A DNA stretch of 64,000 nucleotides, from NCBI GenBank assembly GCA_038503075.1, contig JBCAML010000014.1:372001-436000 (forward strand), read 5' to 3'. The notes under the pieces were generated by a model. It had not been told where the DNA came from and ran no database searches. It was given only the letters and a program-made list of their open reading frames with translations. This DNA is from Gyromitra esculenta (lineage: Eukaryota > Ascomycota > Pezizomycetes > Pezizales > Discinaceae). The translations under genes were made by a program, and so were the position numbers. Shown here in pieces: positions 11,797 through 22,231 of this stretch (positions within the stretch are counted from its first letter, which is position 1; each line of letters starts with the position of its first letter).

Positions 11797-13389
11797 ATGC
11801 AGCATCTCGCACGCATGCCCGCCTCAACGAACCCTGCATCGTTCTACATGCGCGAGCTCCCGAAGGAGTATTTGATAGGCTATGATACGACTGAAGGGAA
11901 AAGGCTATTCAAGCAAGCTTTGCTAAATGGTGGTTTGGAGGCTTTCTTTCCGTTATCGCAACAGTTCTTAACGGTAGGTTCACGATATCTATTGTGCCGC
12001 GATTTCTTTCAGACGGCCGAGCACTAATTTTAATTTCCTAGCAAAACGAGCCTGCATGTACGTGGTTCTACCCCCCAACAAAGATACATCATTCTGATTT
12101 AGCTTTACACTAGGTAGATTGTGGTCTTGGAACGCTATGTATGATCCTGAACGCCCTCAAGATTGATCCTGCGGTCACGTGGAGGAAACCATGGCGATGG
12201 TTCACGCAAGGTAAAAAAAATTAACGAGCTTTTCTTTGGTTTCCAGATATCAAATACTTATAGACTTCACAAACTAAATTATAGAGATGCTCGATTGTTG
12301 TCAGCCACTGGAACATGTCAAAAAGTACGGAATAACGCTCGCCGAATTTGCATGCCTGGCGAAATGTAACGGATTAGATGCGACAACTAAATTCGCTAAT
12401 AAAACGTTTGCCTATCTTTCAAAATATCTATGCTAGTTAAATCGCTAATGCTTGAATGCGGCAAATAGAACATTCGAGGAATTCGAGGAAGCTATCAAGG
12501 CTAGCACCTTCTCCTGCGAACAATTTATGGCAGTTTCGTATTCGAGGGCTTCGTTAGGCCAAACAGGCTCCGGACACTTTTCGCCTGTAGGAGGATATAG
12601 TTGCGAGAATGGCGGAATGGTACTAATACTAGACGTTGCACGGTTCAAGTAAATCTTCCACTTCAAGCCCACATATTGTACAAACCCCTAAAGTATAACA
12701 GATACCCTTCCTACTGGGTCCCAATCAAATTACTCTTCGAATCACTTATCCCCGTCGACCCAGCCACAAACCAACCCAGAGGCTACTCCGTCCTTCGCCC
12801 TCCCACCACCATCGCCGATAACCCAACGGGCTCCCTCTTCCGCCTCAACGCTACCAAGCGAACCTGGCCATCCCTCTTCAACTCACTCCAGCAAAATGCA
12901 CTCATGACGGGGACCTGCAAAGACCTCATAATGTCCCTCATCCACGCCCTCGAAAACTACCCCGAACCAGTCATATCACGCTACGACGACCTCTCTTCCG
13001 ACCCTCCCAGAAACACCTCCGAGCCTATCACATCCCATTTCGCTGCCCCCGGACAAACGCCTTACGGCACTCTCGAGAGCGTTCGCTGTAAGCTAGAGTA
13101 TCAAATTCGCCTCGATGGATTCCACGAACACCTCGAGAAGAAATGTGAACTGTATAGCATTGTCGATGTTGCATTCTCGAAACTAGAGGTCACGGTTTTC
13201 TTCTTGGCGCTCTTTGGCATGCAGTCGATTTTAAAGGTCTTGCAGTCTGAGGTCCGGGATCGTGTTGTAGAGGGCGTTCAGAAGGATCTAAGTGATCCAT
13301 GGATTGCGAGGGAGGTAGAAGCGATCAGAAGACAGATGGAGAGTGTGGAAGGATGTTGTGTGGAGGAGTGTGGGAGCTGCAGTTGTTAG
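11797..13389 (+). CDS. phytochelatin synthase
   Basis: Six exons, 11797-11973, 12042-12057, 12118-12210, 12285-12405, 12469-12648 and 12702-13389, give 424 aa. The enzyme (glutathione gamma-glutamylcysteinyltransferase) joins glutathione units into metal-binding phytochelatins. The N-terminal papain-like domain shows [47 protein letters not shown] and ILDVARF. The catalytic triad reads Cys66, His172 and Asp191; the spacing closely mirrors the known plant enzyme (Cys56, His162, Asp180). The active-site Cys lies just after a 16-nt micro-exon. The C-terminal half is variable as expected and ends with a Cys cluster ([12 protein letters not shown]) suited to metal sensing. The gene is patchily distributed in fungi. 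Alternative start at 11815 would remove six residues. Confidence 0.92.
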
Positions 13390-13633
13390 AGAATAATCTA
13401 TTTGAGTAAGACAACTTAACGTCTTGAAAAGAGCAGGCAATGGGGAACTGCTGATTGCATGGAATTATAAGGCAGGCGAGTGATGTTTTATGCGAATTTA
13501 AAGTATTAGCTAGGTGAATTAATTTGTGCTCGGTTTAGTAGATAACCCTTTGTTCGAGTATGTACTATAGTATGGTGCCAATGTTCCTGCAAATAAAACT
13601 ACGATCTTTCAACAAAAGGTAGAAAAAGAATAT
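13390..13633. other. short intergenic
   Basis: Between the phytochelatin synthase stop and the tRNA gene. Nothing notable. Confidence 0.4.
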
Positions 13634-13714
13634 TGATTTCGCCCGGGCTCGAACCGGGGACCACCAGTGAAACTATTGTTAGACTGGTGTGATAACCAAC
13701 TACACCACGAAACC
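13634..13714 (-). tRNA. tRNA-Val(AAC) with short intron
   Basis: On the minus strand the acceptor arm pairs GGTTTCG with CGAAATC, followed by discriminator A. The D arm is TGGTGTAGTTGGTTATCAC-like and the T arm is CCCCGGTTCGAGCCCGGG. The anticodon arm pairs CCAGT with ACTGG and reads CT-AAC-A, giving anticodon AAC. The anticodon loop is about seven bases too long, which fits a small intron after position 37. An internal B box (GGTTCGAGCC) is intact. Confidence 0.93.
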
Positions 13715-14263
13715 AGATTAATACAAAATATTGTCTGAAATTTTTTATAACTTACTCAACCTTAACTATTGATAACTGCAAACGAAAGCAAAGCCTGCAG
13801 CCCAAGCTAAAATTTAGATACTCTCCAAGCTGATGTTACTCTTTGCATGTACTTTTCGGGCTTTAACTGCATTCCTGGTTTGGTGAGCTTCTTTGAGTCT
13901 TGAACTCATCAACTTTCTCCGGGTCATAGCGAATATTATATGGCTCGACCTAATTATACCGCGAAAATTTTCTGAATGCTAGAGAGTACCGTCTCTGCAT
14001 GTAGTTTCATTCCGAAAAGGTATAAGTAGATGACCATGGAACTCCATAGATAAAATAAAATGAATTTACTCAAGAAACCGCACATAGTCATAATTGAAAT
14101 ATATTGACGATAAGTACATATAATAAAGAGATGCAGTAGCCGAAATATTAAATACTATTAATAGTTTAAACAGCTTAAACTACCGAAAAATATCTCCAAA
14201 GAGTTTAAATATTCTACCAATACTCCGTACCTTTCTCCTACTTCCTCTGGATCAGCGGAAGCC
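13715..14263. other. AT-rich intergenic
   Basis: Between the tRNA and a doubtful small gene. AT-rich, no supported gene. Confidence 0.4.
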
Positions 14264-14838
14264 TTAGAAATCGGAAGCGGAAAGCTATTATCGACAACCA
14301 GATTAGTAACCATGATCGATAGAAGGGCGTAGAAGAGACATATTTCAACATACCACGGATGGGTTGGGAGGGAGAAGGTATCTCTCATGAATCTGAATTC
14401 CCCGGTAGGGGATACGTGGAAATTTCCTGTCGTAGACAAAGCCCAGAAATGGAAACCTAGTCCTAATCTATAATAAAATTAGCAACTATGACCGATAAAA
14501 AGTTGCAGAAAGAACATATTTCAACGTACCGCAAATAGTGTTACAAGAGAGAAGAGACCCCCCAGGAATTTGGCTTTCTTAAAAAAGCCATCGCACCCTG
14601 TGAATTGCCTGGGCCGGCTGTTTCCCTGGCGGAGGTGTTTGTTCCTCCACCAAAAGGGCAATCCTAGAAACGGGACTACTCTCCTGGCTACAAGAGCCCA
14701 AGACGAATCCCCCTCGTTATGGCGTGCGCAACATTCCCGCCAAGGGCTCTTGGCGGGGGGGAGGGCAGTGAGCCCTTCGAGGACAGCCAGTAGAAGGACG
14801 TTCATAGAAAAACTACTGGCTATAATCCAAGAAAACAT
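14264..14838 (-). CDS. doubtful small membrane or secreted protein gene
   Basis: Exons 14838-14530, 14467-14354 and 14284-14264 splice in phase to about 147 aa, using GT-AG introns at 14468-14529 and 14285-14353 with good donors (GTACGT, GTATGT) and branch sites. The first ATG (14838) leads into a hydrophobic segment (SSFSMNVLLLAVLEGL) that could be a signal peptide or membrane anchor. No family is recognised and part of the first exon is GC-rich low-complexity DNA, so this may be a decayed gene. A competing open frame (14439-14158) reads through the second intron. Notable because the two introns resemble each other. Confidence 0.3.
14736..14757. repeat. 22-bp GC-rich hairpin
   Basis: Nine-base arms CCCGCCAAG and CTTGGCGGG around a 4-base loop. 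It sits at the edge of the GC-rich island that carries the larger hairpin repeats. Confidence 0.7.
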
Positions 14839-14880
14839 TTCAGCAGGGGAGATGTAATAATAGGACGGACCCGGCAAGTC

Positions 14881-15130
14881 CTCTCATCGTAGATACTCTC
14901 CTTGCCGCCGCGTGATCCGGCGGCAAGAAGATCACCAACTCGGCAGGGTCCTTCATCGTGAACTCCCTCCTTGCCGCCGCGTGATTCGGTGGCGAGCTCA
15001 CCAACCCGGAAGGGTAGCCCCCTCCTTGCTGCCGTGTGATCCTGCGGCAAGACCACCAACCCGGGAGGGTCCTCTCATCGTAAATACTCCCCTTGCCGCC
15101 GCGTAATCCGGCGGCAAGAAGATCACCAAC
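14881..15130. repeat. tandem hairpin repeats, four units
   Basis: Four imperfect units of about 55-69 bp. Each has a hairpin core with arms like CTTGCCGCCG and CGGCGGCAAG around a CGTGAT-type loop (cores 14901-14927, 14970-14995, 15025-15051, 15092-15118), followed by a ATCACCAAC-type stretch. Units 1 and 4 have intact arms; units 2 and 3 carry mostly paired or transition-type changes. The GC content contrasts sharply with flanking DNA. No open frame is conserved through it. Confidence 0.8.
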
Positions 15131-15986
15131 CTGTGCAGTATAGCCCCCTCCATCATGAGGGCTATCACAGTCCCCGCATGATCTAGCGCAGAGACCATTA
15201 ACCAGCCTTAGATATGTCTGGGATTAAGACATACGGCGTGTGCGCCATCACCATCCCGGCGGATGAGCGGGATGGTTGGCGATTTATTGAAAGTACTACA
15301 TTCGGCCGAAATGTAGAAAGACGAGAACTTGGCCCGGCCATCTCGGCCAGGCCAGACGGAAAGCACTCCATCGGAGGGAATTTGAATTCCCCTCAGCAGG
15401 GGGTTTAGTACTTCTGTAGAGGGGGAATTAAAAAAAATTAGCTTTTGGATCTTGGTTGGAAGAGATTTATATTATATGTAATTTACCGTTGTTGCAGGAA
15501 TCATCCATCGAGCCCGAAGGAGACCCGAAGGAGCCTCAGAAGCAACTTCCATTGTGGTGGAGGGTGGTAGGGTTGGAGGGTTGGAGGGTTGGCGTCTGGT
15601 AAAGATAAAATAAAAAAATTAAATAGAATGAGAGAAAGAACGAGCGGAAAAATGCAATGATTTCATGTTGGACTTCCTGAGTTGCCCGGCCGAACCACCC
15701 ATGGCCTGAGTTTCTAGCTGCACCTTGTTTAGATCTATGATATTGAAAGATCTAATCTGCCTATCTAGTCGCTTCTAGGACTCTCCAAGAGCAGACTGAG
15801 ACCAATACGGAGTCAAAGGAATGCTATATATGGCTTTTTCATATACGCATCCTCACTCCACATAGACTTGAGTTCACGCCTAAACTCATAAATCACCGAA
15901 TGTCACTCGATGGAACACAGGACCAATGGCTAATCCCCAACAGTTTTTATTCATCTCACGTACTCTACATCCCACTTCTTTATAAT
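15131..15986. other. GC-rich island tail and intergenic
   Basis: Contains further GC-rich short palindromes (around 15330-15360), a G-rich tract of GGAGGGTT-like repeats (15558-15592) and the 3' flank of the tryptophan synthase gene. No gene is supported. Confidence 0.5.
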
Positions 15987-18356
15987 CTAAAACCTCAAAT
16001 CCCACCCAATCCCCGGTCCCAGTCTCGGCAATTCTTCCGCAACCTGCTGCACATCCTTATCACCTCTCCCGCTCAAACAAATAACCACATCCTCCCCAGC
16101 CTTCATAGTCTTCGCCAGCTCCATCCCACCAAAGATGGCATGTGCGCTCTCGAGCGCCGGGATGATCCCTTCCAGCTCACTCAACGCCTTAAAGCCCAAA
16201 AACGCCTCCGCGTCTGTAGCAGCGATGAATTTAGCTCTGTTGCTATCCTTCCAGCTCGCGAGTTCCGGTCCTACGCCCGGGTAGTCTAGTCCTGCGGAGA
16301 CGGAATGGGTCTCATCGATCTGTCCTTCCTCATTCTGTAGCACGTACGTACGTACGCCGTGCAAGACGCCTTTAGTACCACCCGTTAATGTCGCTGAATG
16401 GCGCAGCGTATCCAGACCGTCACCACCCGCCTCAACACCCAACATCTTAACACTCGGATCATTCGAGAACGGGTAGAACATGCCGACGCAGTTCGAGCCA
16501 CCACCCACACAGGCTACCACCGCATCCGGGAGTTTACCGCGGAGTGCTTGGAGTTGGGACTTGGTTTCGTTTCCAATTACCGATTGGAAGGTGCGTACAA
16601 TAGTCGGGAATGGATGCGGGCCGATCGCGGAGCCAATGATATAATGGGTTGTAGAGAGATGTACGACCCATGCACGGAGTGCCTCGTTGACTGCGTCACG
16701 GAGGGTGCGGGAACCGGCTTCGACGGCGACTACTTGTGCGCCGAGAAGCTTCATGCGAAATACGTTAAGGGCTTGGCGGCGGACATCTTCCTGTGTGGGA
16801 GTTAGTTATTACATGTAGAAGGAGGAGGGGAAGGGGATATTACAGCTCCCATGTAGACTGTGCATTTCATGCCAAACTTGGCGCACACGGTAGCAGTGGC
16901 GACACCGTGTTGGCCGGCGCCGGTTTCGGCGATGATTTCGGTTTTGCCGAGACGGCGCGCGATCAGGACTTGGCCGAGTGCGTTGTTGATCTTGTGGGAA
17001 CCGGTGTGGTTCAAGTCCTCACGCTTTAGCCAGATATTTGCACCCCCACATTTCTCAGTGAGGCGTTCGGCGAGGTGGAGCTGCCCGGGACGGCCCATGT
17101 AGGGGTAGTAGGACCGGTACTCTTCCCAGAAGGCAGGGTCTTCGTTGGCTGTTATAAACCCACGTTCGAGCTCTGCAAGACAGTCCATTAGCGACTCAGG
17201 GACGTACTGGCCGCCGAACTCGCCGAAGCGGTCGGGGATGGCGTGTGAGTTGACATTGAGATTCAGGGCGTCAAGCTGGTCCATAAGGCCTGGTCCATCG
17301 GGGGTGTCGCTGTCTGTGATTACCGCAGAGGGATGGACTGCGCCTGTCTCGAGAGCCTTTCCAATGGCTTCAACGACGCCGATTTCTCGGGTTGTAGTAT
17401 TGGTAATGTCCCTGCCAACGATATGTGCACAGTATTCCTTAACCTTCTGGGGACGCTCCCCAGCCTTCGCCTCATCGAGCACATTGACGATCTGGGAACC
17501 GATGACGACACCCTCGGCGAACTCGCCCACAGACAAAAAGTGTTCGCGAGTCGAAACGCCGAACCCAACCGCGATCGGTGTGTTGCCGGAGTACTCATGA
17601 ACCCGTTTACACAGGTCACCAAGTCCCGCATTCAGAGTCCCAGTCGCACCAGTCACACCCATGCGTGACACGACATAGATGAACGAATCAGCAATCTTGC
17701 ACAGAAGCTTCATTCTGTTCTCGCTAGTGGCAGGAGCAATAAGCGGGACATAAGACAGACCCTCGCGGGTGCAGTTCTGGCGGAACTTGATAGCTTCCTC
17801 AGGTGGTAGGTCACAGACAATGAAGCCGTTCACAGCGGCGGCTTTGCAGTCCTGTACGAACTTTTGCTCACCATAGGCTAGGATTGGGTTGTAATAGCCC
17901 ATGAAGAGAACTGGGACTGTGAGGCCCTTGGCACGAGAATCGCGGACCACTTGGAGGGTATTGGTTATGGAGACGCCGTTGAGGAGGGCGACGGTGTTTG
18001 CTTTTTGAATTGTGGGGCCGTCGGCAATGGGGTCGGTGAAAGGGAGGCCGAGCTCAATGAGGTCTATGGGGTGTTAGAATGTAGCTTTTTGTGTGTAGAG
18101 TCAATGGGTAATTGGGGGGAGGGGGAGGTTAACCAGCGCCACCAGCCTCCATGCCGAGCATCACATCGACAGTCTCATCGCAGGTGGGATATCCGGCAGT
18201 AACATAGGTAACAAGAGCTCTCTGTGTTTCGAATTGTCAGCTTCAATTGCTGTAGAGCCGTTGAATTGCAAGCATCAAGAATTGGAAAAAAGAGGAGAAA
18301 CACACCCTGCCCTCGGCCTTGCACTTCGCGAAAGCTTTCTTAATTCCGTCGGCCAT
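15987..18356 (-). CDS. tryptophan synthase (alpha-beta fusion)
   Basis: Exons (minus) 18356-18306, 18221-18134, 18063-16844 and 16790-15987 give 720 aa, the usual length of the fungal bifunctional enzyme. The alpha part cleaves indole-3-glycerol phosphate to indole; the beta part condenses indole with serine using PLP. Visible alpha motifs: [16 protein letters not shown] with the catalytic Glu and Asp, and GFGVSTREH phosphate loop. Beta motifs: [27 protein letters not shown] with the Schiff-base lysine at about K404, [10 protein letters not shown], and [10 protein letters not shown] (PLP phosphate loop). All key residues are present. The first exon is only 51 nt. The upstream region is shared with SUV3 and carries a regular palindrome array that could regulate it. 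Confidence 0.96.
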
Positions 18357-19170
18357 TGCTGTAGTTTAAAGATCTGGATACTGAGAAAAGAAAAGGAGAA
18401 GGGGCAGTCCAAGTTCCTTATAAGCAGTTTTAGAGAATATAGAGCTGGGGTTCGAGTCACCGGCGGGGATGCAAGTGTTCTGTGCCTGGAGGTGGAGGGG
18501 TTGCTTCCTCGCTTTGGTGGGGCACAAAAGAGGCGTTGCGCTGCGCCGGCTATTGGCTGCAGTGCCGATGAGCAGTCCGGGGTTTGGTGATTGCACCAAA
18601 AAGCGCCCGATTAATTGGATATTTGGTGTTTAAACACCAAATACCACCCGCCGGCCGCTGACTGTACATTGCATTTGGTGTTTAATCACCAAACATACCC
18701 TAGATAGCTATTTATCCGTCCACCGACGAGATAATTTGGTGTTTAATCACCAAATACCTGGGCCCCCACCGGCTGCTATCTAACTATTTGGTGAATTATC
18801 ACCAAATAGAAGCCCTGTAGGTCGCCGCCAGACGGGGGATTTGGTGTTTAAACACCAAATCCCACGATAACGGCCCTCAATCCCTGCCAAATCTGCCCGC
18901 CAAAGCCGGGGAAGCGGATCCATCACGCATAAGCAAACGATTACAGTTACAGCTAGATTTCTAGAGTAGACCTTCTTCTTCCAGACCTGACTTCTTGACA
19001 TCTCGTTGAGGCTCAACTTAGCGTTGGTGGGGCAAAAAAAAAAAGCAGCCAAGACTTCACTTTAATCTGCAATTCCAACTTCACTCCACCAAAATACGTT
19101 TCACGAGAATCCTCTTCCCCCACAAAAAAGAAACCCCGATTGGACGCCTAATATATTGCAGTTCTCGACA
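18357..19170. promoter_or_regulatory. shared divergent promoter of TRP5 and SUV3
   Basis: 814 bp between the two divergent start codons. Its centre (18621-18860) holds five regularly spaced palindromes described separately. A poly-A tract lies near 19035-19046. No convincing gene is present. Confidence 0.6.
18621..18860. repeat. array of five 22-bp palindromes
   Basis: Copies at 18621-18642, 18673-18694, 18734-18755, 18786-18807 and 18839-18860. Copies 1 and 5 are perfect: half-site ATTTGGTGTTT directly followed by its reverse complement. Copies 2 and 3 have centre TTTAAT instead of TTTAAA, copy 4 has centre AATTA flanked by nine-base arms, and copy 2 ends in C. Start-to-start spacing is 52, 61, 52 and 53 bp, near whole numbers of helical turns. 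The DNA between copies is GC-rich and diverged, though the stretches after copies 1 and 3 look related. Conserved arms in diverged surroundings suggest constraint, as in dimer-binding operator sites; this is inference. Confidence 0.85.
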
Positions 19171-21745
19171 ATGGCTGGCCGACTACGAGGATTGACAAGT
19201 CGGTGTGTGTTCTGCACCTTCAACGCCACCAAACCCCTCCCAATATTCACCCAGCGCCTTCCAGGAACAGTAGGAGCCGTGAGATTCCGCTCCTCCAAAA
19301 CCAAAGTATGCATCCCCGTATCCTACTTTCTTTAATCCAACTCTAACACTCTATAGCCTCCCCTCCAACTCCTCAAACAACTCCGCGACCGTGCCCGCGC
19401 CCGCGACCCCGAAAAGCCCACGAAAGGCAAGGCTATAACCACCAACCAGCTATACGGAATCACCGATGCACTCCTACGCAAGATCGCCCCGCCACCTATC
19501 CCACCCGATCAGAAATTCTACGACACGACCAACTCGCCCAAAGACGAATGGTACAATGGCCTCCCAATCGCCGCCCTGGTCCTCCAAAAGAAATTCCGCA
19601 GCTTCCACAACGACATCCTGCTCGGTCTAAAACAGTCCGAGTTCCTCCCACTCGACACATTCATAACCAGCAAAGCCGAGCTCGAAAAAGCCATCGACGG
19701 TCCAGGAGGTCTCGGCGAGTTCCTGAAACGGAAATTCCTAGACTACACTCGTGGGGCGCAGAGTAGGATTGCGAGTACCGCACAGATGAGGAAGGCTTCT
19801 GATCTACGGTTCCCGCAGGAATGGTACCCGGTTGCGAGGCAGTTCCAGAGGACTTGGTATCTTCATGTTGGACCGACGAACTCGGGGAAGACATATCATG
19901 CGTTGCAGAGGCTTATGCAATCAGGCTCTGGATGCTATGCCGGGCCGTTAAGGTTGCTGGCGCATGAGGTGTATGAGCGGATGAACGCGCAGGGTATACC
20001 GTGTAATCTGATTACGGGTGATGACCGGAAAATGGTCTCAACAACGGCGTTGCTAACAAGCAGTACTGTTGAGATGGTAGATCTGAGCAAGAGCATGGAG
20101 GTGTGTGTGCTGGATGAGATCCAGATGATTGGGGATGAGGAGCGTGGGTGGGCGTGGACCCAGGCACTGCTAGGGGTGAAGGCAAAGGAGATCCATCTGT
20201 GTGGCGAGGAGCGGACTGTAAGCGTGATCCAGAACCTGGCGGACACGATGGGCGATAAGTTGATTGTTAGACGCTATAACCGACTGGGTCCGCTGGAAGT
20301 CATGGACACCAGCTTAAAGGGCGATCTTACGAAGTTGGAGAAGGGCGACTGTATGGTTACTTTTTCGAGGAAGAACATCTTCGCTATGCAGCGCGAGATC
20401 GAATCCGTCACAGGCCGCAAATGCGCAGTTATCTATGGCAGCCTACCGCCAGAGACACGGAGCATTCAGGCACAGCTGTTCAACGACCCAGACAGCGACT
20501 ACGAGATCTTGATCGCATCCGATGCAGTCGGAATGGGACTAAACCTGTAAGCCCCCGCATCATATCCCATCACTCGTTCCTGCTAACCCTCCCACAGCAG
20601 CATAAAACGCATGATCTTCGAAACTACAATAAAGTGGGACGGCACAAAGAACATGCCCATCAGCGTCCCAGCGATAAAGCAGATAGCTGGTCGCGCCGGT
20701 CGCTACCGTGTCGCCAACGCCAAAACCCCAGCCGCCTCCCCAACTGACACCGCAGACACGCTCCCACCCGCACCGTCCGTCGGCCTCGTAACAACCTTCG
20801 AGCAAGAAGACTACAGCGCCCTTAAATACGCCATGAGTGTAACCCCCAAGCCCATCAAAACTGCTGGTATCCTCCCCTCCTCGAGCCAGATTGAGAATTT
20901 CGCAGCCCTCTTCCCACCCAAAACTCCATTCCACGAAATATTAGAGCGATTACGCGACTATGCCGCCACTACCCCCTCCTTATTCCACCTCTGCTCCCTC
21001 GAAGTCCATCTCGAAGTCGCACGCGCCCTCTCTGACATTAGAGGTCTCACTGTTGCCGAACGTCTACAGTTCTGCGTGGCCCCCATTTCGCGAGATTTCA
21101 TGGTCCAGGATGCAGCGCTAGAAATGGCGAAGAAGTTGGCAAATAATGAGGATGGTAGCGCTCTTAATATTCAGTCTTTTGATCTGGATGTGCTAGATAT
21201 TGAGAACCCGACTATGGCGGAGGAGTTGAGGCGCTTGGAAGGGCTGCATAAAGCTTTGTTATTGTATTTGTGGTTATCGTAAGTTCTTAGTTTTTTTTTG
21301 GGGGGGGGGAAGAGGGGAGGGGGAGTAGATAGGTACTAATTTTTGGTGGGTTTGTAGATGGCGATTCCCAGCTACGTTTACGCCGCGTGAAACGGCGCAG
21401 GATCTAAAGGCGATCTGCGAAGAAAAGATTGATCTCGCCCTCAAGAACATTAAGGTTACGAGAAAAAAGCATACCATCGATAACGTCGAGGAGCAGCTTG
21501 TTGCTGCAGTCGCGGAGGAGCAGAACCAGGATGAGCCGGAAGATGCGCTTTATGATGATGAAGCGGATCTGGATGATCTTGCGGATGTTGAGGAGGAGGG
21601 TGAAAGTGTGATACCTCATGTACAGGATGAAGAACTAGTGCGTGATGAGAAAGAGGTGCAGGAGACCACGGGAGGGATGCCGCAGAGCTTTATACCTGCC
21701 GAGGGAGCACATAGACTGTCAAATCAGATGAGTAAGATGTTTTAG
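19171..21745 (+). CDS. mitochondrial ATP-dependent RNA helicase SUV3
   Basis: Exons 19171-19305, 19357-20546, 20598-21278 and 21358-21745 give 797 aa. SUV3 is the helicase of the mitochondrial RNA degradosome. The Arg-rich N-terminus (MAGRLRGLTSRCVFC) fits a mitochondrial presequence. Helicase motifs: GPTNSGKTYHAL (motif I, about residue 217), the diagnostic VCVLDEIQMIGDEERG (motif II), VIYGSLPPETR, DAVGMGLNLSIKRMIF (motif V) and QIAGRAGRY (motif VI). The third exon begins with the second of two adjacent possible acceptors; using CACAG keeps the conserved LNLSIKR. The C-terminus has an acidic tail. Divergent from tryptophan synthase. Confidence 0.95.
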
Positions 21746-22231
21746 ATTGTAGTATGATAGATTTGGTGTATGCTAAAGATGGGCTTGTATTAGTATTCTG
21801 TTGAGAGGGCTTGTGGGGTGGATATAGCACATGATTTTTTGGATAAACAACGGTCAACTGGAAAATGGATGGCGTTATACGTTAGGGAATTGAAAACTCC
21901 TCTCCCTATTTGTTTTACTGTGGACTGTACATATGTGGGATAGCTGTAGTAGGTCTTAATATCCTAGAATCAACTACGCAATCTGGTCCAAGTACTAAAT
22001 AAGATAAACTAAATCGTCAAGTTATTCTCAATAATTGTCTCTAAAGCACAAATATCTACGTAATACGTTTATGTACTCTAAAAAAGTAGCCCCGCTGAAC
22101 GCCAAACCTGCATCGCCACATGTATAATATGTATGTGCAATCAATCTTTCTACACTACGATCTCCCAACAATCAAAAAAATTAATTTCATTTCGTAAGTC
22201 CTTATCATAAACTATCTACCCATATACGCTC
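21746..22231. other. intergenic between convergent genes
   Basis: AT-rich 3' flanks of SUV3 and the DMT transporter. No gene or special repeat seen. Confidence 0.5.

Noticed and set aside
18440..18480. T-arm-like GGGTTCGAGTCACC
   Set aside because: No acceptor, D or anticodon arm could be paired around it.
18621..18860. CRISPR-like array (22-bp repeats, spacers of 30-39 bp)
   Set aside because: This is eukaryotic nuclear DNA, the repeats are fully palindromic, the spacers are partly related to each other and no cas gene exists nearby.
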